The position numbers and the translations under genes are program-made. DNA of 35,125 bases, taken from assembly GCA_002323995.1 (NCBI GenBank), contig DCQY01000078.1, positions 1-35,125 of the forward strand. The letters run 5' to 3'. Under the pieces are notes generated by a model. It was not told the origin of the DNA and searched no databases. It saw nothing but the letters and a program-made list of their open reading frames with translations. Each line of letters starts with the position of its first letter. The first letter of the stretch is position 1. Shown here one piece after another: positions 1-7,837 of this stretch. The DNA comes from Akkermansiaceae bacterium UBA1506. GTDB lineage: Bacteria; Verrucomicrobiota; Verrucomicrobiia; Verrucomicrobiales; DEV007.

Positions 1-389
1 AAACCAAGCTGAAATTCTTCGGCGCTCTCGATCTCAAGACCTCCGACCTTCGCAAACTCACGATAATCTTGGACGGTCTTTTTGACTAACTGCGCGAACT
101 GGGTGCCTTGCAGTGCGGTGTTGAGCGGACGCTGGAACGAGTTCAAACTCTGATAGAGCTCCTGCACAGCAGTGTTGTATTTGCCGACCTCCACTTTTAA
201 AGCTTCTGCATTCTCTTTGTTGGGGTATGGCACCCGCCGTTCAAGGCTTTCAATGGTTCCCACATTGGAATCCCATCCCGCAATTTTGTCGGAGTAATTG
301 GCGTAGCCTGAGAAAGCATAAAACCCAGTTCCTCCAATGAGGGCCAAGGCAAAGACTCCAAATACGATTAACCAGGTTTTATGATTCAT
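1..389 (-). CDS. Amuc_1100-like pilus-associated inner-membrane protein (partial, 3' end off window)
   Basis: Reading the minus strand from the ATG at 387-389 gives an open frame of about 129 codons that runs off the left edge, so only the N-terminus is visible. It starts MNHKTWLIVFGVFALALIGG, a short basic N-tail followed by one membrane helix at about residues 5-26. A polar, Glu/Lys-rich stretch with coiled-coil character follows (around IESLERR and ENAEALKVEVGKYN). This is the layout of PilO/PilN-type pilus alignment proteins and of the Akkermansia Amuc_1100 family. It starts 14 bases after the stop of the PilM-PilN fusion, so they share an operon. The Amuc_1100 assignment rests on architecture plus gene order (1102-1101-1100); I could not align it. 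No Shine-Dalgarno precedes the ATG. Confidence 0.72.
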   Translation of the reverse strand, partial: MNHKTWLIVFGVFALALIGGTGFYAFSGYANYSDKIAGWDSNVGTIESLERRVPYPNKENAEALKVEVGKYNTAVQELYQSLNSFQRPLNTALQGTQFAQLVKKTVQDYREFAKVGGLEIESAEEFQLG

Positions 390-403
390 TGATTATCGAA
401 ACT

Positions 404-2143
404 TTATTTGGTGAACTTCACCTGATTCGCTTCAGGAAGCGGTAGAACCATACGGAAATCATAGGCGTAACGGTCACCGGATGTTCCCGCTGTTACCTTT
501 ACCACTTCTCCAATATCCACATCTTTTAAATCAAAAAGTGAGCTTCCAGAATCCGACACAGAGTCTTCTTTTAGGCGCTTAAAGTAATCATAAACTACTT
601 CCGGTCCGCGAGGATTCTCCCTCCAAAGACCTTGAAGCACAAAGGAGTCTACCGTCGCTTCAGTCCCAGCGGCAACGACCATTAACCCTCCCTCTTCGTT
701 AGGAATCACTGGCTGCCCATTAGCAAGAGGTTCAAGCATTGTCATAAACATGACGTCACTATCCATTTTCTCGCCGAGATAATTAAACACTTCGACCCAG
801 TAAACACGATGTCGAATTGATTCAACGAAAGGCTTTTTCTTTTTGTCGATACCCTCGATCTCCTCTTTTAGATCTTCGATCTCACCATTATATTTTTTAA
901 GATCGTCCCCTTTCGCAGCGATACTCTCGGCCTTTGAATAAGCGATTTCGGCAGCTTTCGAAAAATAAAATCCAAGAGCGCCTAACAGAGCAACAATAGT
1001 GAGGAGCGCCAGAACTAGAGACGGCTTCCGCTTATCTAAGGCTTTGGACGCCTGAACTGATTCCGGCAGCAACTCCATCTCCACGGGAGCTTCTCCAATC
1101 TGTTTGATGGCGCTACCAACCAACTCGCCCATGGTGTGCGAGTTTTGGCCGAGAAACGCCTTATCCACCGTACCAGAAACAGTCACGTTTCGAAAGGCGT
1201 TAAAGTGATCGACGGGAAGGCCCACTTTCTCGGCAAAAAACTCGCGAATAAACGGAAGACCAGAACTAGCTCCGCTGAGTAGCATTAGTGTAGGAGCAGA
1301 ACCTCCCTGCTGACTGCGGTAGAAGTTGATCGTCCGCATGATTTCGGAGTGCAGACGAGTTAGCGAATTGCGAACCACTTTGGAAATAGCCGCAATTTCG
1401 GGATCTTCATGATCAGCGTAAGCTCCCCCAAGGGCAACAAATCCTTCAGCCACTTTGCGGTGATCAGCTACCACGTAATCGACACCAAACTCCTTGGAAA
1501 GGGATCGAGAAATATCAGATCCTCCAATCTTCACTGTCCGGATGAAAAGTTTGCCGTCCTCCATGAAAATCATGTCGGTTGTGCGAGCACCTATATCGAC
1601 AAGAAGTGTCACGCCCTCGACATCGGAATAATTAAATCGCAAAGCGTTATATAGGGCGACGGGAGCTACCTCGGCACCTTGTGACTTGAGGCCGGCACCT
1701 CCGACTATTTCATCGATCTCGGTCAACTCATCGGATTTGACCGCAGCGAGGACGACCTCAACTTCAATGTCGTCAGGATCCCCCATTAACTGATAGCCCC
1801 ATACCACCTCGTTAATTGGGTAAGGAACCTGTTGTTGAGCTTCAAACTCGACGATTTGATCAACCTGCTCACCGTCCAGCGCTGGTAGACTCGCGAACTT
1901 CATCAAAACTGGGAAGGAAGATACGACATAAGTCGACTTCGCACCTCGAGCTTTCAGTGAACCGACAATTTCCTTAAGCGAGGCGGCGCACTGGGCGGCT
2001 GAGTCTTCGTCGGCCGGATCTCCAGTGAACTCCCTCTTTTCAACTCGGTCTAATCGAAGGCCACCACCGGCAGTCTTCGAAAACACAGCTCCGGTAACCT
2101 GCTGGGAGCCGAGGTTAAATGTGATGATACGGTCGTCAGCCAT
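404..2143 (-). CDS. pilM: PilM-PilN fusion, type IV pilus inner-membrane platform protein (Amuc_1101-like)
   Basis: 579 residues. Residues 1-350 look like the actin-fold PilM: N-terminal phosphate-loop-like strand ITFNLGSQQVTGAV (7-20), a second nucleotide-binding-like motif LLVDIGARTTDMIF (180-193) and an LLSGASSG motif (288-295). PilM normally ends there (about 350 residues). This protein continues with MELLPESV (355-362), a basic stretch, one membrane helix at about 374-394, a charged coiled coil (410-436) and a periplasmic domain of about 140 residues. That second half matches PilN, whose cytoplasmic tail carries the INLLP motif that docks into PilM. The protein would therefore join cytoplasmic and periplasmic halves of the pilus platform in one chain. 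It lies between the 1102-like gene (37-base gap) and the Amuc_1100-like gene (14-base gap). PilM identity is strong; the PilN half is inferred from topology and motif. Confidence 0.85.
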   Translation of the reverse strand: MADDRIITFNLGSQQVTGAVFSKTAGGGLRLDRVEKREFTGDPADEDSAAQCAASLKEIVGSLKARGAKSTYVVSSFPVLMKFASLPALDGEQVDQIVEFEAQQQVPYPINEVVWGYQLMGDPDDIEVEVVLAAVKSDELTEIDEIVGGAGLKSQGAEVAPVALYNALRFNYSDVEGVTLLVDIGARTTDMIFMEDGKLFIRTVKIGGSDISRSLSKEFGVDYVVADHRKVAEGFVALGGAYADHEDPEIAAISKVVRNSLTRLHSEIMRTINFYRSQQGGSAPTLMLLSGASSGLPFIREFFAEKVGLPVDHFNAFRNVTVSGTVDKAFLGQNSHTMGELVGSAIKQIGEAPVEMELLPESVQASKALDKRKPSLVLALLTIVALLGALGFYFSKAAEIAYSKAESIAAKGDDLKKYNGEIEDLKEEIEGIDKKKKPFVESIRHRVYWVEVFNYLGEKMDSDVMFMTMLEPLANGQPVIPNEEGGLMVVAAGTEATVDSFVLQGLWRENPRGPEVVYDYFKRLKEDSVSDSGSSLFDLKDVDIGEVVKVTAGTSGDRYAYDFRMVLPLPEANQVKFTK

Positions 2144-2180
2144 GATTGCCTATAAAAGAAGGAAGGTAGAAGCCAATTAT

Positions 2181-2786
2181 TTAGTTGGCCTTCTTCACAC
2201 CAGCGTAGCGATCTAGCCACAAAAGTGCAAATGGTGTTTCATGTTTTGCGAGCACTCCTGGCCGAGTGGAAAGAGCCTCCCAGAACTTAGATCTGGAACC
2301 GCTTAACGTGGAATCCCCACCAACAATCACACCATTGTAATACACCTCAACGCCAACCGCAGAGATAGCACTCGGCTGAAAACGACGGTAATCGCCAGTG
2401 ATCGTCCCGAGCGTGTCAGGAGAAACATAGACAGCCGAGTAGGTATCTTCGCCGCAAAGTACGTTGGTGTGAGTCACGTCACCAGTAAGGACAAGCGACT
2501 GTCCATCCTTATCCCTCATACCGATGTAGTAACGAAACAGCAATTCAGGAACTACCGCGTCTCTATCGCCATCGACTTCGAATTCGACTTCCAACTCGAG
2601 CCATTGACGGGGGCTTGGGATGCTTTTGGACTTCGGACCATTAGCCTGGAACTCCGGGGTTTGCTGGGATTCAATGTCCATCGAGTTGATTTCTACGTCG
2701 CCGACGGCAAGTCGAATCGGTTGCTGTGCATTACCGCATAGAACCAAAATCCCAAAAGCAGCGATAGCTGTGACAAGAGTTTTCAT
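2181..2786 (-). CDS. Exported pilus-locus protein, Amuc_1102-like
   Basis: 201 residues from the ATG at 2784-2786 (MKTLVTAIAAFGILVLCGNA). A frame extending to 2882 is open, but the extra N-terminal 32 residues would bury the signal peptide, so the inner start is preferred. The Cys in LVLCGNA lacks a good lipobox (Leu at -1), so signal peptidase I cleavage near NA/QQ is likelier. The mature part is soluble, beta-rich and without membrane helices, including a WLELEVEFEVDGD strand and a conserved-looking YYIGMRD segment. It is the first gene of the pilus operon, 37 bases before pilM, matching the position of Amuc_1102 in the Akkermansia locus. Function is unknown; a periplasmic or surface pilus accessory is an inference from position. 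Confidence 0.7.
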   Translation of the reverse strand: MKTLVTAIAAFGILVLCGNAQQPIRLAVGDVEINSMDIESQQTPEFQANGPKSKSIPSPRQWLELEVEFEVDGDRDAVVPELLFRYYIGMRDKDGQSLVLTGDVTHTNVLCGEDTYSAVYVSPDTLGTITGDYRRFQPSAISAVGVEVYYNGVIVGGDSTLSGSRSKFWEALSTRPGVLAKHETPFALLWLDRYAGVKKAN

Positions 2787-3185
2787 AAGAGTATCAGGTC
2801 TTTCAAACGTGTTATTAAGAGAAGCGCCTCCACAATAGGGCCGCGATCCTACGACACAAATTTCTTCCGCGTAAAGACCCAAATCGGACTATTCTTCACT
2901 TTTTTCATTGCCCGTGCATCCTGCTTTTTCCGTGGAGATGGTGCATCGAGGAGCTCACTGTAAAATTTTTGCCTCGGAGGAAATTAGGAAGACTTTTCAA
3001 AGCGCGCGGAAATTCAGTATTCAGATAGGGGCTTCTCCAATTTGTTCAACCAATATAAACTACTTAGCCAAATCAATGATAAATGTCGCGTGGCTGACCA
3101 GGGGTAGAGGATTTACTGTAATTTTGCCTGTAACAACGCCTGCCACTCGAGCTTAGAGTGTTCTGAGCTCTCAGAAAAACCTTTC
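2787..3185. other. 399-base intergenic region between khpA and the pilus operon
   Basis: It holds the 5' leader and candidate promoter of the pilus operon (2838-2875). The rest is AT-richer, with no convincing gene. An open frame at 2908-3156 (plus) has no recognisable domain, signal or membrane segment. A short inverted repeat TCTGAG-CT-CTCAGA near 3163-3176, just beyond the khpA stop, has no T-run on the minus strand and is not a convincing terminator. In many bacteria rimM and trmD would sit here, but they are absent. Confidence 0.6.
2846..2875 (-). promoter_or_regulatory. Candidate sigma-70 promoter of the pilus operon
   Basis: On the minus strand, TTTACG (2870-2875) and TAGGAT (2846-2851) are separated by 18 bases. 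Each box matches consensus at four of six positions. Transcription would start near 2838, leaving a leader of about 50 bases before the first pilus gene. It is a weak sequence-only prediction. Confidence 0.3.
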
Positions 3186-3443
3186 TCAGTCTTCTGCATC
3201 TTCAATCTCCACATCTATGCGAATGCCATGACGTTGAGCCGAAGCGATAGCGAGGCTGCGAATTGCCCCAATCGTTTTGCCGTTTCTTCCGATAACCCGA
3301 CCCGCGTCATCGGGGTGAAGACGGATCTTGTAGAGGTGGCGCTCACCGTCTTTTTCGTGAACTACGCTGGCTTCCTCCGGGTGCTTGATCAACTGAACGA
3401 CGACATATCCGAGGAATTCTTGGATTGCGAGCTCAGCCTCCAT
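3186..3443 (-). CDS. khpA: KhpA-type KH-domain RNA-binding protein
   Basis: 85 residues from the ATG at 3441-3443 (MEAELAIQEFLGYVVVQLIK). It is a single small KH domain with the RNA-binding loop GRNG at residues 52-55 inside DAGRVIGRNGKTIGAIRSL. HPEE at 21-24 is typical of the YlqC/KhpA family, whose members are about 75-90 residues long. An in-frame ATG at 3494 would add 17 residues (MTQRKVVRSDTLFCIRT) that look unrelated to the family. It sits only 10 bases after the rpsP stop, so it cannot be excluded; neither start has a Shine-Dalgarno. KhpA is a small-RNA/mRNA-binding protein often encoded next to rpsP, and that neighbourhood is preserved here. Confidence 0.88.
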   Translation of the reverse strand: MEAELAIQEFLGYVVVQLIKHPEEASVVHEKDGERHLYKIRLHPDDAGRVIGRNGKTIGAIRSLAIASAQRHGIRIDVEIEDAED

Positions 3444-3504
3444 TGTCCGAATACAAAACAAGGTGTCCGATCGGACCACCTTCCGTTGGGTCATGTGAGG
3501 GTTT

Positions 3505-3756
3505 TTAGGCCGATGCTTCCGACTGCCGGGCTTTCTTAATCAGGCTGCGTACTGTATCGGAGGGCTGGGCGCCCTTACCAATCCACTCATCAACCTTTAC
3601 CAGATCCAACTTTGTCCCGTCGGAATCCCTCATCGGATTATGAGTGCCCACTTGCTCGATATAAGCCCCTTCGCGACGCGCACGACCATCAGTCACCACA
3701 ATCTTGTAATAGGGGCGATCCTTGGAACCTTCGCGTCTCAATCTGATTTTAACCAT
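3505..3756 (-). CDS. rpsP: 30S ribosomal protein S16
   Basis: 83 residues starting MVKIRLRREGSKDRPYYKIV, the canonical S16 N-terminus; the family is 75-90 residues long. The frame stays open upstream to 3837, but the ATG at 3754-3756 is favoured by homology and by an AAAGGA Shine-Dalgarno 9 bases upstream (3766-3771), one of the few in this window. S16 is a primary-binding protein of the 30S 5' domain and helps its assembly. It is co-directional with khpA downstream. It is divergent from moxR with about 180 bases between the start codons. Confidence 0.97.
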   Translation of the reverse strand: MVKIRLRREGSKDRPYYKIVVTDGRARREGAYIEQVGTHNPMRDSDGTKLDLVKVDEWIGKGAQPSDTVRSLIKKARQSEASA

Positions 3757-3765
3757 TTTGCTCTG

Positions 3766-3771
3766 TCCTTT
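3766..3771 (-). promoter_or_regulatory. Shine-Dalgarno of rpsP
   Basis: AAAGGA on the minus strand, 9 bases before the rpsP ATG. It decides the start at 3756 over the upstream in-frame alternatives and is notable because most genes here lack such a site. Confidence 0.65.
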
Positions 3772-3778
3772 AGTAACC

Positions 3779-3792
3779 TCCCGAATTCGGGA
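3779..3792. repeat. 14-bp perfect palindrome in the rpsP leader
   Basis: TCCCGAATTCGGGA is perfectly self-complementary and lies 22 bases upstream of the rpsP start codon, just before the Shine-Dalgarno. It could be an operator or, as RNA, part of a leader hairpin. A partial echo (GGAATTCC) overlaps its right end. No function can be assigned from sequence. Confidence 0.45.
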
Positions 3793-3855
3793 ATTCCGCG
3801 TCGTTCGCGGGAAGCGGAACTTGTTAACTGCATTCACGGAAAAATCAAACAGTAG

Positions 3856-3884
3856 TTTTTAGTAGTTTTCCGAATATTGGCCAA
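3856..3884 (-). promoter_or_regulatory. Candidate promoter of rpsP-khpA
   Basis: Minus-strand TTGGCC (3879-3884) and TAAAAA (3856-3861) are separated by 17 bases, each four of six to consensus. The -10 lies in a 10-bp tandem repeat (AGTAGTTTTT/AGTAGTTTTC, plus strand 3851-3870). The predicted leader of about 90 bases includes the 14-bp palindrome. Weak prediction. Confidence 0.25.
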
Positions 3885-3938
3885 TCGAAAGACTCCTTTT
3901 CTCCTTGCACATAAGGAACTACCCCGTTCAATGCCTTA

Positions 3939-4943
3939 ATGCCGTTAGATGAAGCTATAATTGCCGCCCACGCCTCGAAAGTAAAAGAACTGCAGAAAAC
4001 TCTCAACCAGTTGCTCTTTGGGCAGGAGGACCTCATTGGATTGGTCGTCACTGGCCTCCTTGCTCGTGGCCATCTTCTACTTGAAGGCCTGCCGGGTCTC
4101 GGAAAAACCGAGTTGGTGAAGGGCCTTGCCAAAACGCTGGAACTCACAAACAAGCGGATCCAATTCACTCCCGACCTTCTTCCGGGCGACATTACGGGCA
4201 ACCCCGTCCTCCAAGATGCCGCGGATGGGCACCAATTTGTCTTCCAGGAAGGTCCCATTTTCGCCAATATCGTCCTCGCCGACGAAATCAACCGTGCTTC
4301 TCCGAAAACTCAGTCAGCCTTGCTCGAAGCCATGCAGGAACGACGTGTTACCGTTCTTGGCGAACCCCATGAACTCCCCTTCCCTTTCTTCGTTCTGGCG
4401 ACTCAGAATCCGATTGAGTTGGAAGGGACCTACCCGCTCCCTGAAGCCCAACTCGATCGCTTCCTTTTCAAACTTGAAGTCCAGCGCAATTCCGCAGAAA
4501 CATTGCAGACCATTATTCAAAACCGCGAAATGGGGGTTGAACCTGAGGTCTCCATCGCGTTGACCTCCGAAGAACTGGTCGAAATTAACAATGCGGTTCG
4601 TGAGATTTACCTCCCCGACGTCGTCGCTTCCTACATCGCTCGCCTCGTCGACGGCACTCACCGAGGAGTTTCTGAAACAGCCAACTCGATCAAATTTGGA
4701 GCTAGTCCTAGAGCTGCTCTCGGCTTGGCGGCAGCAGCGAAGGCAAGAGCCTTAATGGCCGGGAGAGTCAACGCCAGCTTTGAAGACGTAGCGGATGTTG
4801 CCATCCCGGTGCTCCAACACCGCATCATTCTTGAATATGAAGCTCGCATCGAGGGACTCAGTAATCGAGGGGTCGTAGAAGCCCTCCTCAAAGAAGTCCC
4901 GAGACAAGACATGGATCTACCCGCGACTCTTAAGGAAGCTTGA
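3939..4943 (+). CDS. MoxR-family AAA+ ATPase
   Basis: 334 residues, the usual MoxR length. Walker A is GLPGLGKT (50-57), Walker B IVLADEINRA (111-120), the sensor 1 region LATQNPIE (153-160), and LDRFLFKL (172-179) follows; all are hallmark MoxR motifs. MoxR ATPases act as chaperone-like factors that insert metal ions into, or remodel, VWA-domain partner proteins, and they are encoded next to DUF58 and VWA genes. Both partner types occur downstream in this operon (9268 and 10160). It is the first gene of a six-gene plus-strand operon, 49 bases before the next gene. The ATG at 3939 has no Shine-Dalgarno. The substrate is unknown. Confidence 0.95.
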   Translation: MPLDEAIIAAHASKVKELQKTLNQLLFGQEDLIGLVVTGLLARGHLLLEGLPGLGKTELVKGLAKTLELTNKRIQFTPDLLPGDITGNPVLQDAADGHQFVFQEGPIFANIVLADEINRASPKTQSALLEAMQERRVTVLGEPHELPFPFFVLATQNPIELEGTYPLPEAQLDRFLFKLEVQRNSAETLQTIIQNREMGVEPEVSIALTSEELVEINNAVREIYLPDVVASYIARLVDGTHRGVSETANSIKFGASPRAALGLAAAAKARALMAGRVNASFEDVADVAIPVLQHRIILEYEARIEGLSNRGVVEALLKEVPRQDMDLPATLKEA

Positions 4944-4992
4944 AAGGATTCTGCAGCAATTACGTATCGTCCCCAAAAGACCACCCTGAGAT

Positions 4993-6795
4993 ATGCCAAT
5001 CCTTCGCGCTTTCGTTCTCGCCGCTGTCTTTTGCCTGATATCCACCTTTGCTCAGGCTCAGGTATCAATCCTTAACGAAACCTTCAATGAACTGGGCAAT
5101 ACCTCGGTGAAGGTCGATGCAGTTTTCGCTCCTGCTGCTCAACAAGGATCTACTCCGTTCCGAATAACTATTTCCAATCGGTCTGGTAAAGATCGAACGT
5201 GGAAAGTTAAAATTGGCGACAGCGCTCCTCGAAAGCTCTCCACTGATATTACTGAATCTATTTTGGTCGAGAACGGCGCTGTCGTCACTCGCGAAATTTA
5301 TCTACCTGTGGCACCGCTCTTCGCCGCTTACACTTATCGCAGCGTTAGAGTAAACATTACCTCACCCGGCCTCGGTCAACTGACGCGCTCCATTGGTCAT
5401 GAGGCGAATGATATCTTCCCTGCTATTGGCATCAGTAAGGCGTTGGCTCGTCGCAGTCGGTTTGAACTCGACGAACATGTTAAGAATCGAACCCCCGGCG
5501 ACGCACGTTTTGCCCTGCCGTATCTGCCGGAACAGCTACCCATCAACTGGAGAGGTTATTCCTCGCTTGATTGCCTTCTAATCGACCTCAAGTCATGGGA
5601 GGGTCTAAACGATACCCAGACAAGAAGCCTCCTCGAATGGGTCCGAATGGGAGGCCGACTAGACATTTTTGTGCCCGAATCACAAAAGAATTTCGCTATC
5701 ACCGATCTAGGGATCGACGGAGTTCGAACACGAGTCAAAGCAACACAAAGCGGACAACTCAGCCTCGGCCAAGTGCACGTCAAAAAATGGGATGGGAACC
5801 AACTGAACGTCGCCATCGTGGACGATTATACAAAGATCGAAGAGACGCCAAGGCGCAGTAGTGAACTCGAAAGCTATTTTGGAAGCGATTGGACTCTTCG
5901 AAGCGAATTCGGAGAAAAAAAGTTCAATCCGGGACTCATTCTCATACCACTTCTCATCTTCGCCATTGTCGTAGCGCCGGTGAACTTATTTTACTTTGCG
6001 AAGAAAGGACAAAGGCATCGCTTATTCTATACCACCCCCATTATTTCGATAGCCGCCTGTCTCATTATCGTTGTCATCATTTTCCTCGAAGATGGTCTCG
6101 GCGGGCGTGGCTATCGGGCAACCCTTGCGGACATTCAGTCTCAACCGGGGGAAATGCGACTTTACCTTACCCAAGAGCAAGTCAGCCGAACTGGAGTGGT
6201 GCTGCAATCTGGCTTTGATGCGAACGCTGAGATGGTAATGGATCCAGTGAACATGCCTGACAGTGTTTTCAATCCACTCTCATCTTCTTCCGCACGGAAC
6301 ATTGCATACCACTTCAACGGCCAGCGCTATGGCGGTGGATTTTTTCGTAGCCGATCAGAGCAAGGTTTCTCGATTCGTTCGTCACAACCGACCAGAGCCC
6401 GCATCGAGATGGAAGCGACTCAAACCGACGGCGCCCCCCCTTCTTTGATTTCGAGTCTCCCGGTCGCGATAACTTCGCTCTACTTCCGCGGAGTCGACGG
6501 TAAAATATGGGCGTCTCCCGAAGACGCAGTCATCGCACCTGGCAGCCCTATCCCTCTCGAACCCTCAAGCAGTGCGGCCTTCGAGAACTGGCTCAAGGGC
6601 TCTACGGATTCGTTCAGCAAGGCACTCGGCAAACGTATTCTTACCCTCGCTGACGAACGCGAACGCTATTTTGCAATCCCCAAATCGGCGGGATCATTCC
6701 CGATCCCGTCTCACCCCAGCATCGACTGGGAACGAGAAGTTGTCGTTCTAACAGGGATGGCTTTGAGCACCCAACCTTTCTCTGAAAATGAGTGA
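4993..6795 (+). CDS. Exported two-TM protein with glutamine-amidotransferase-like region
   Basis: 600 residues. A signal peptide covers residues 1-22 (cleavage AQA/QV). Residues 23-160 are beta-rich with an FRITISNRSGKDRTWKV segment like an Ig/fibronectin-type domain. Residues 185-227 (INWRGYSSLDCLLIDLKSWE, then LLEWVRMGGRLDIFV) resemble the class I glutamine-amidotransferase-like fold that accompanies BatA/DUF4350-type membrane proteins. No Cys-His-Glu catalytic triad is evident, so binding rather than catalysis is likely. Two membrane helices lie at about 314-336 and 346-366 around a basic cytoplasmic loop (AKKGQRHR), and a second periplasmic region of about 230 residues follows. It overlaps the ABC ATPase start by 8 bases, so translation is probably coupled. 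I know no name for this gene. Confidence 0.85.
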   Translation: MPILRAFVLAAVFCLISTFAQAQVSILNETFNELGNTSVKVDAVFAPAAQQGSTPFRITISNRSGKDRTWKVKIGDSAPRKLSTDITESILVENGAVVTREIYLPVAPLFAAYTYRSVRVNITSPGLGQLTRSIGHEANDIFPAIGISKALARRSRFELDEHVKNRTPGDARFALPYLPEQLPINWRGYSSLDCLLIDLKSWEGLNDTQTRSLLEWVRMGGRLDIFVPESQKNFAITDLGIDGVRTRVKATQSGQLSLGQVHVKKWDGNQLNVAIVDDYTKIEETPRRSSELESYFGSDWTLRSEFGEKKFNPGLILIPLLIFAIVVAPVNLFYFAKKGQRHRLFYTTPIISIAACLIIVVIIFLEDGLGGRGYRATLADIQSQPGEMRLYLTQEQVSRTGVVLQSGFDANAEMVMDPVNMPDSVFNPLSSSSARNIAYHFNGQRYGGGFFRSRSEQGFSIRSSQPTRARIEMEATQTDGAPPSLISSLPVAITSLYFRGVDGKIWASPEDAVIAPGSPIPLEPSSSAAFENWLKGSTDSFSKALGKRILTLADERERYFAIPKSAGSFPIPSHPSIDWEREVVVLTGMALSTQPFSENE

Positions 6796-7819
6796 TCTAC
6801 CGGAAGACGAGGCCAACCAGACTCAAGGGGAGAAAATCGTCAATACCCCCAAACCATCAGATCATCCAGCGATCGAGGTGACCCATTTAACTCGCTCTTT
6901 CAGCGGCATTCAGGCCGTGAACAATATTTCCTTCGAAATCTCCCGCGGCCAGGTTGTCGGATTCGTCGGCGCAAACGGTGCCGGCAAGACCACAACAATG
7001 CGAATTCTTGCCACGCTAGACTATCCCAACTCTGGCGAAGTCAAGGTCTGTGGAATCAACGTTGTTGACTATCCCGCGGAGGTTCGGAGGAAGATAGGTT
7101 GGATGCCCGACAATTATGGCACCTACCAAAATATGACGGTGGTGGAATATCTAGACTTTTTTGCTCGGGCCCTTGGATATGAGGGGCAAGAACGCATTGA
7201 CCGTATCGTCGAAGTGATGGAGTTCACTGACCTCGCCTCGCTAGCCGATCGATTGATTGACAAACTGAGTAAAGGAATGGGGCAACGCCTCTGTTTAGGG
7301 CGGGCCCTCCTCCACGATCCCGAAGTGCTGGTTCTCGACGAGCCTGCGGCCGGGTTAGATCCTAAAGCAAGAGTTGAACTAAAGCACCTCATCCGTATTC
7401 TCGCTGAAGACGGAAAAACTGTCTTCATCAGTTCCCACATTCTTTCAGAACTGGATGAGATGTGTGATTCACTCCTCTTTATCAATGAAGGAAAAATCAT
7501 TCATCACGGCAGCTCCGAAAATCTCCGTAAAAAGAAATCCAGCACATGCCTCGTTGAAGTTCAATTGAAGGACCCGCCAGAAAAACTTAAGGAGTGGGCA
7601 TCCTTGGCCCCCGGCGTAACTTTTCGCGATTCCACCAAAAGAGGCGGTCGTATTGAAGTTGAACCCGCCGCGGACGAGGACATCGCTCAGGTTCTTCGCC
7701 GGATGATCAGCGACGGTCTTTCGATCATAGATTTTCACCAAGAGGAAAGAAAACTGGAGGATGCATTTATTGAAATTCTGGGAGAAATCGAAGAATCAAG
7801 CACACTGGAGGTAAACTGA
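6788..7819 (+). CDS. ABC transporter ATP-binding protein (NatA/DrrA-like)
   Basis: 343 residues. Walker A GANGAGKT (61-68), signature LSKGMGQ (160-166), Walker B LVLDEP (181-186) and switch His in ISSH (214-217) are all intact. The LSKGM variant is typical of ABC-2 exporters and Gld/Nos-type systems. A 28-residue acidic N-terminal extension precedes the fold, and a C-terminal domain of about 90 residues follows it (LEVQLKDPP-like, ending in DAFIEILGE), as in the NatA/DrrA group. The start overlaps the upstream gene by 8 bases, and the permease begins 18 bases downstream. It should energise that permease in the inner membrane. The substrate is not deducible. Confidence 0.94.
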   Translation: MSDLPEDEANQTQGEKIVNTPKPSDHPAIEVTHLTRSFSGIQAVNNISFEISRGQVVGFVGANGAGKTTTMRILATLDYPNSGEVKVCGINVVDYPAEVRRKIGWMPDNYGTYQNMTVVEYLDFFARALGYEGQERIDRIVEVMEFTDLASLADRLIDKLSKGMGQRLCLGRALLHDPEVLVLDEPAAGLDPKARVELKHLIRILAEDGKTVFISSHILSELDEMCDSLLFINEGKIIHHGSSENLRKKKSSTCLVEVQLKDPPEKLKEWASLAPGVTFRDSTKRGGRIEVEPAADEDIAQVLRRMISDGLSIIDFHQEERKLEDAFIEILGEIEESSTLEVN

Positions 7820-7837
7820 TTGATGTAACTTTGAAGC

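Noticed and set aside
2908..3156. Plus-strand open frame of 82 codons between the pilus operon and khpA
   Set aside because: No domain, signal or membrane segment, no ribosome-binding site, and composition typical of non-coding sequence.
3845..4291. Minus-strand open frame of 148 codons over moxR
   Set aside because: It is antisense to a clear MoxR gene and low in real-protein features.
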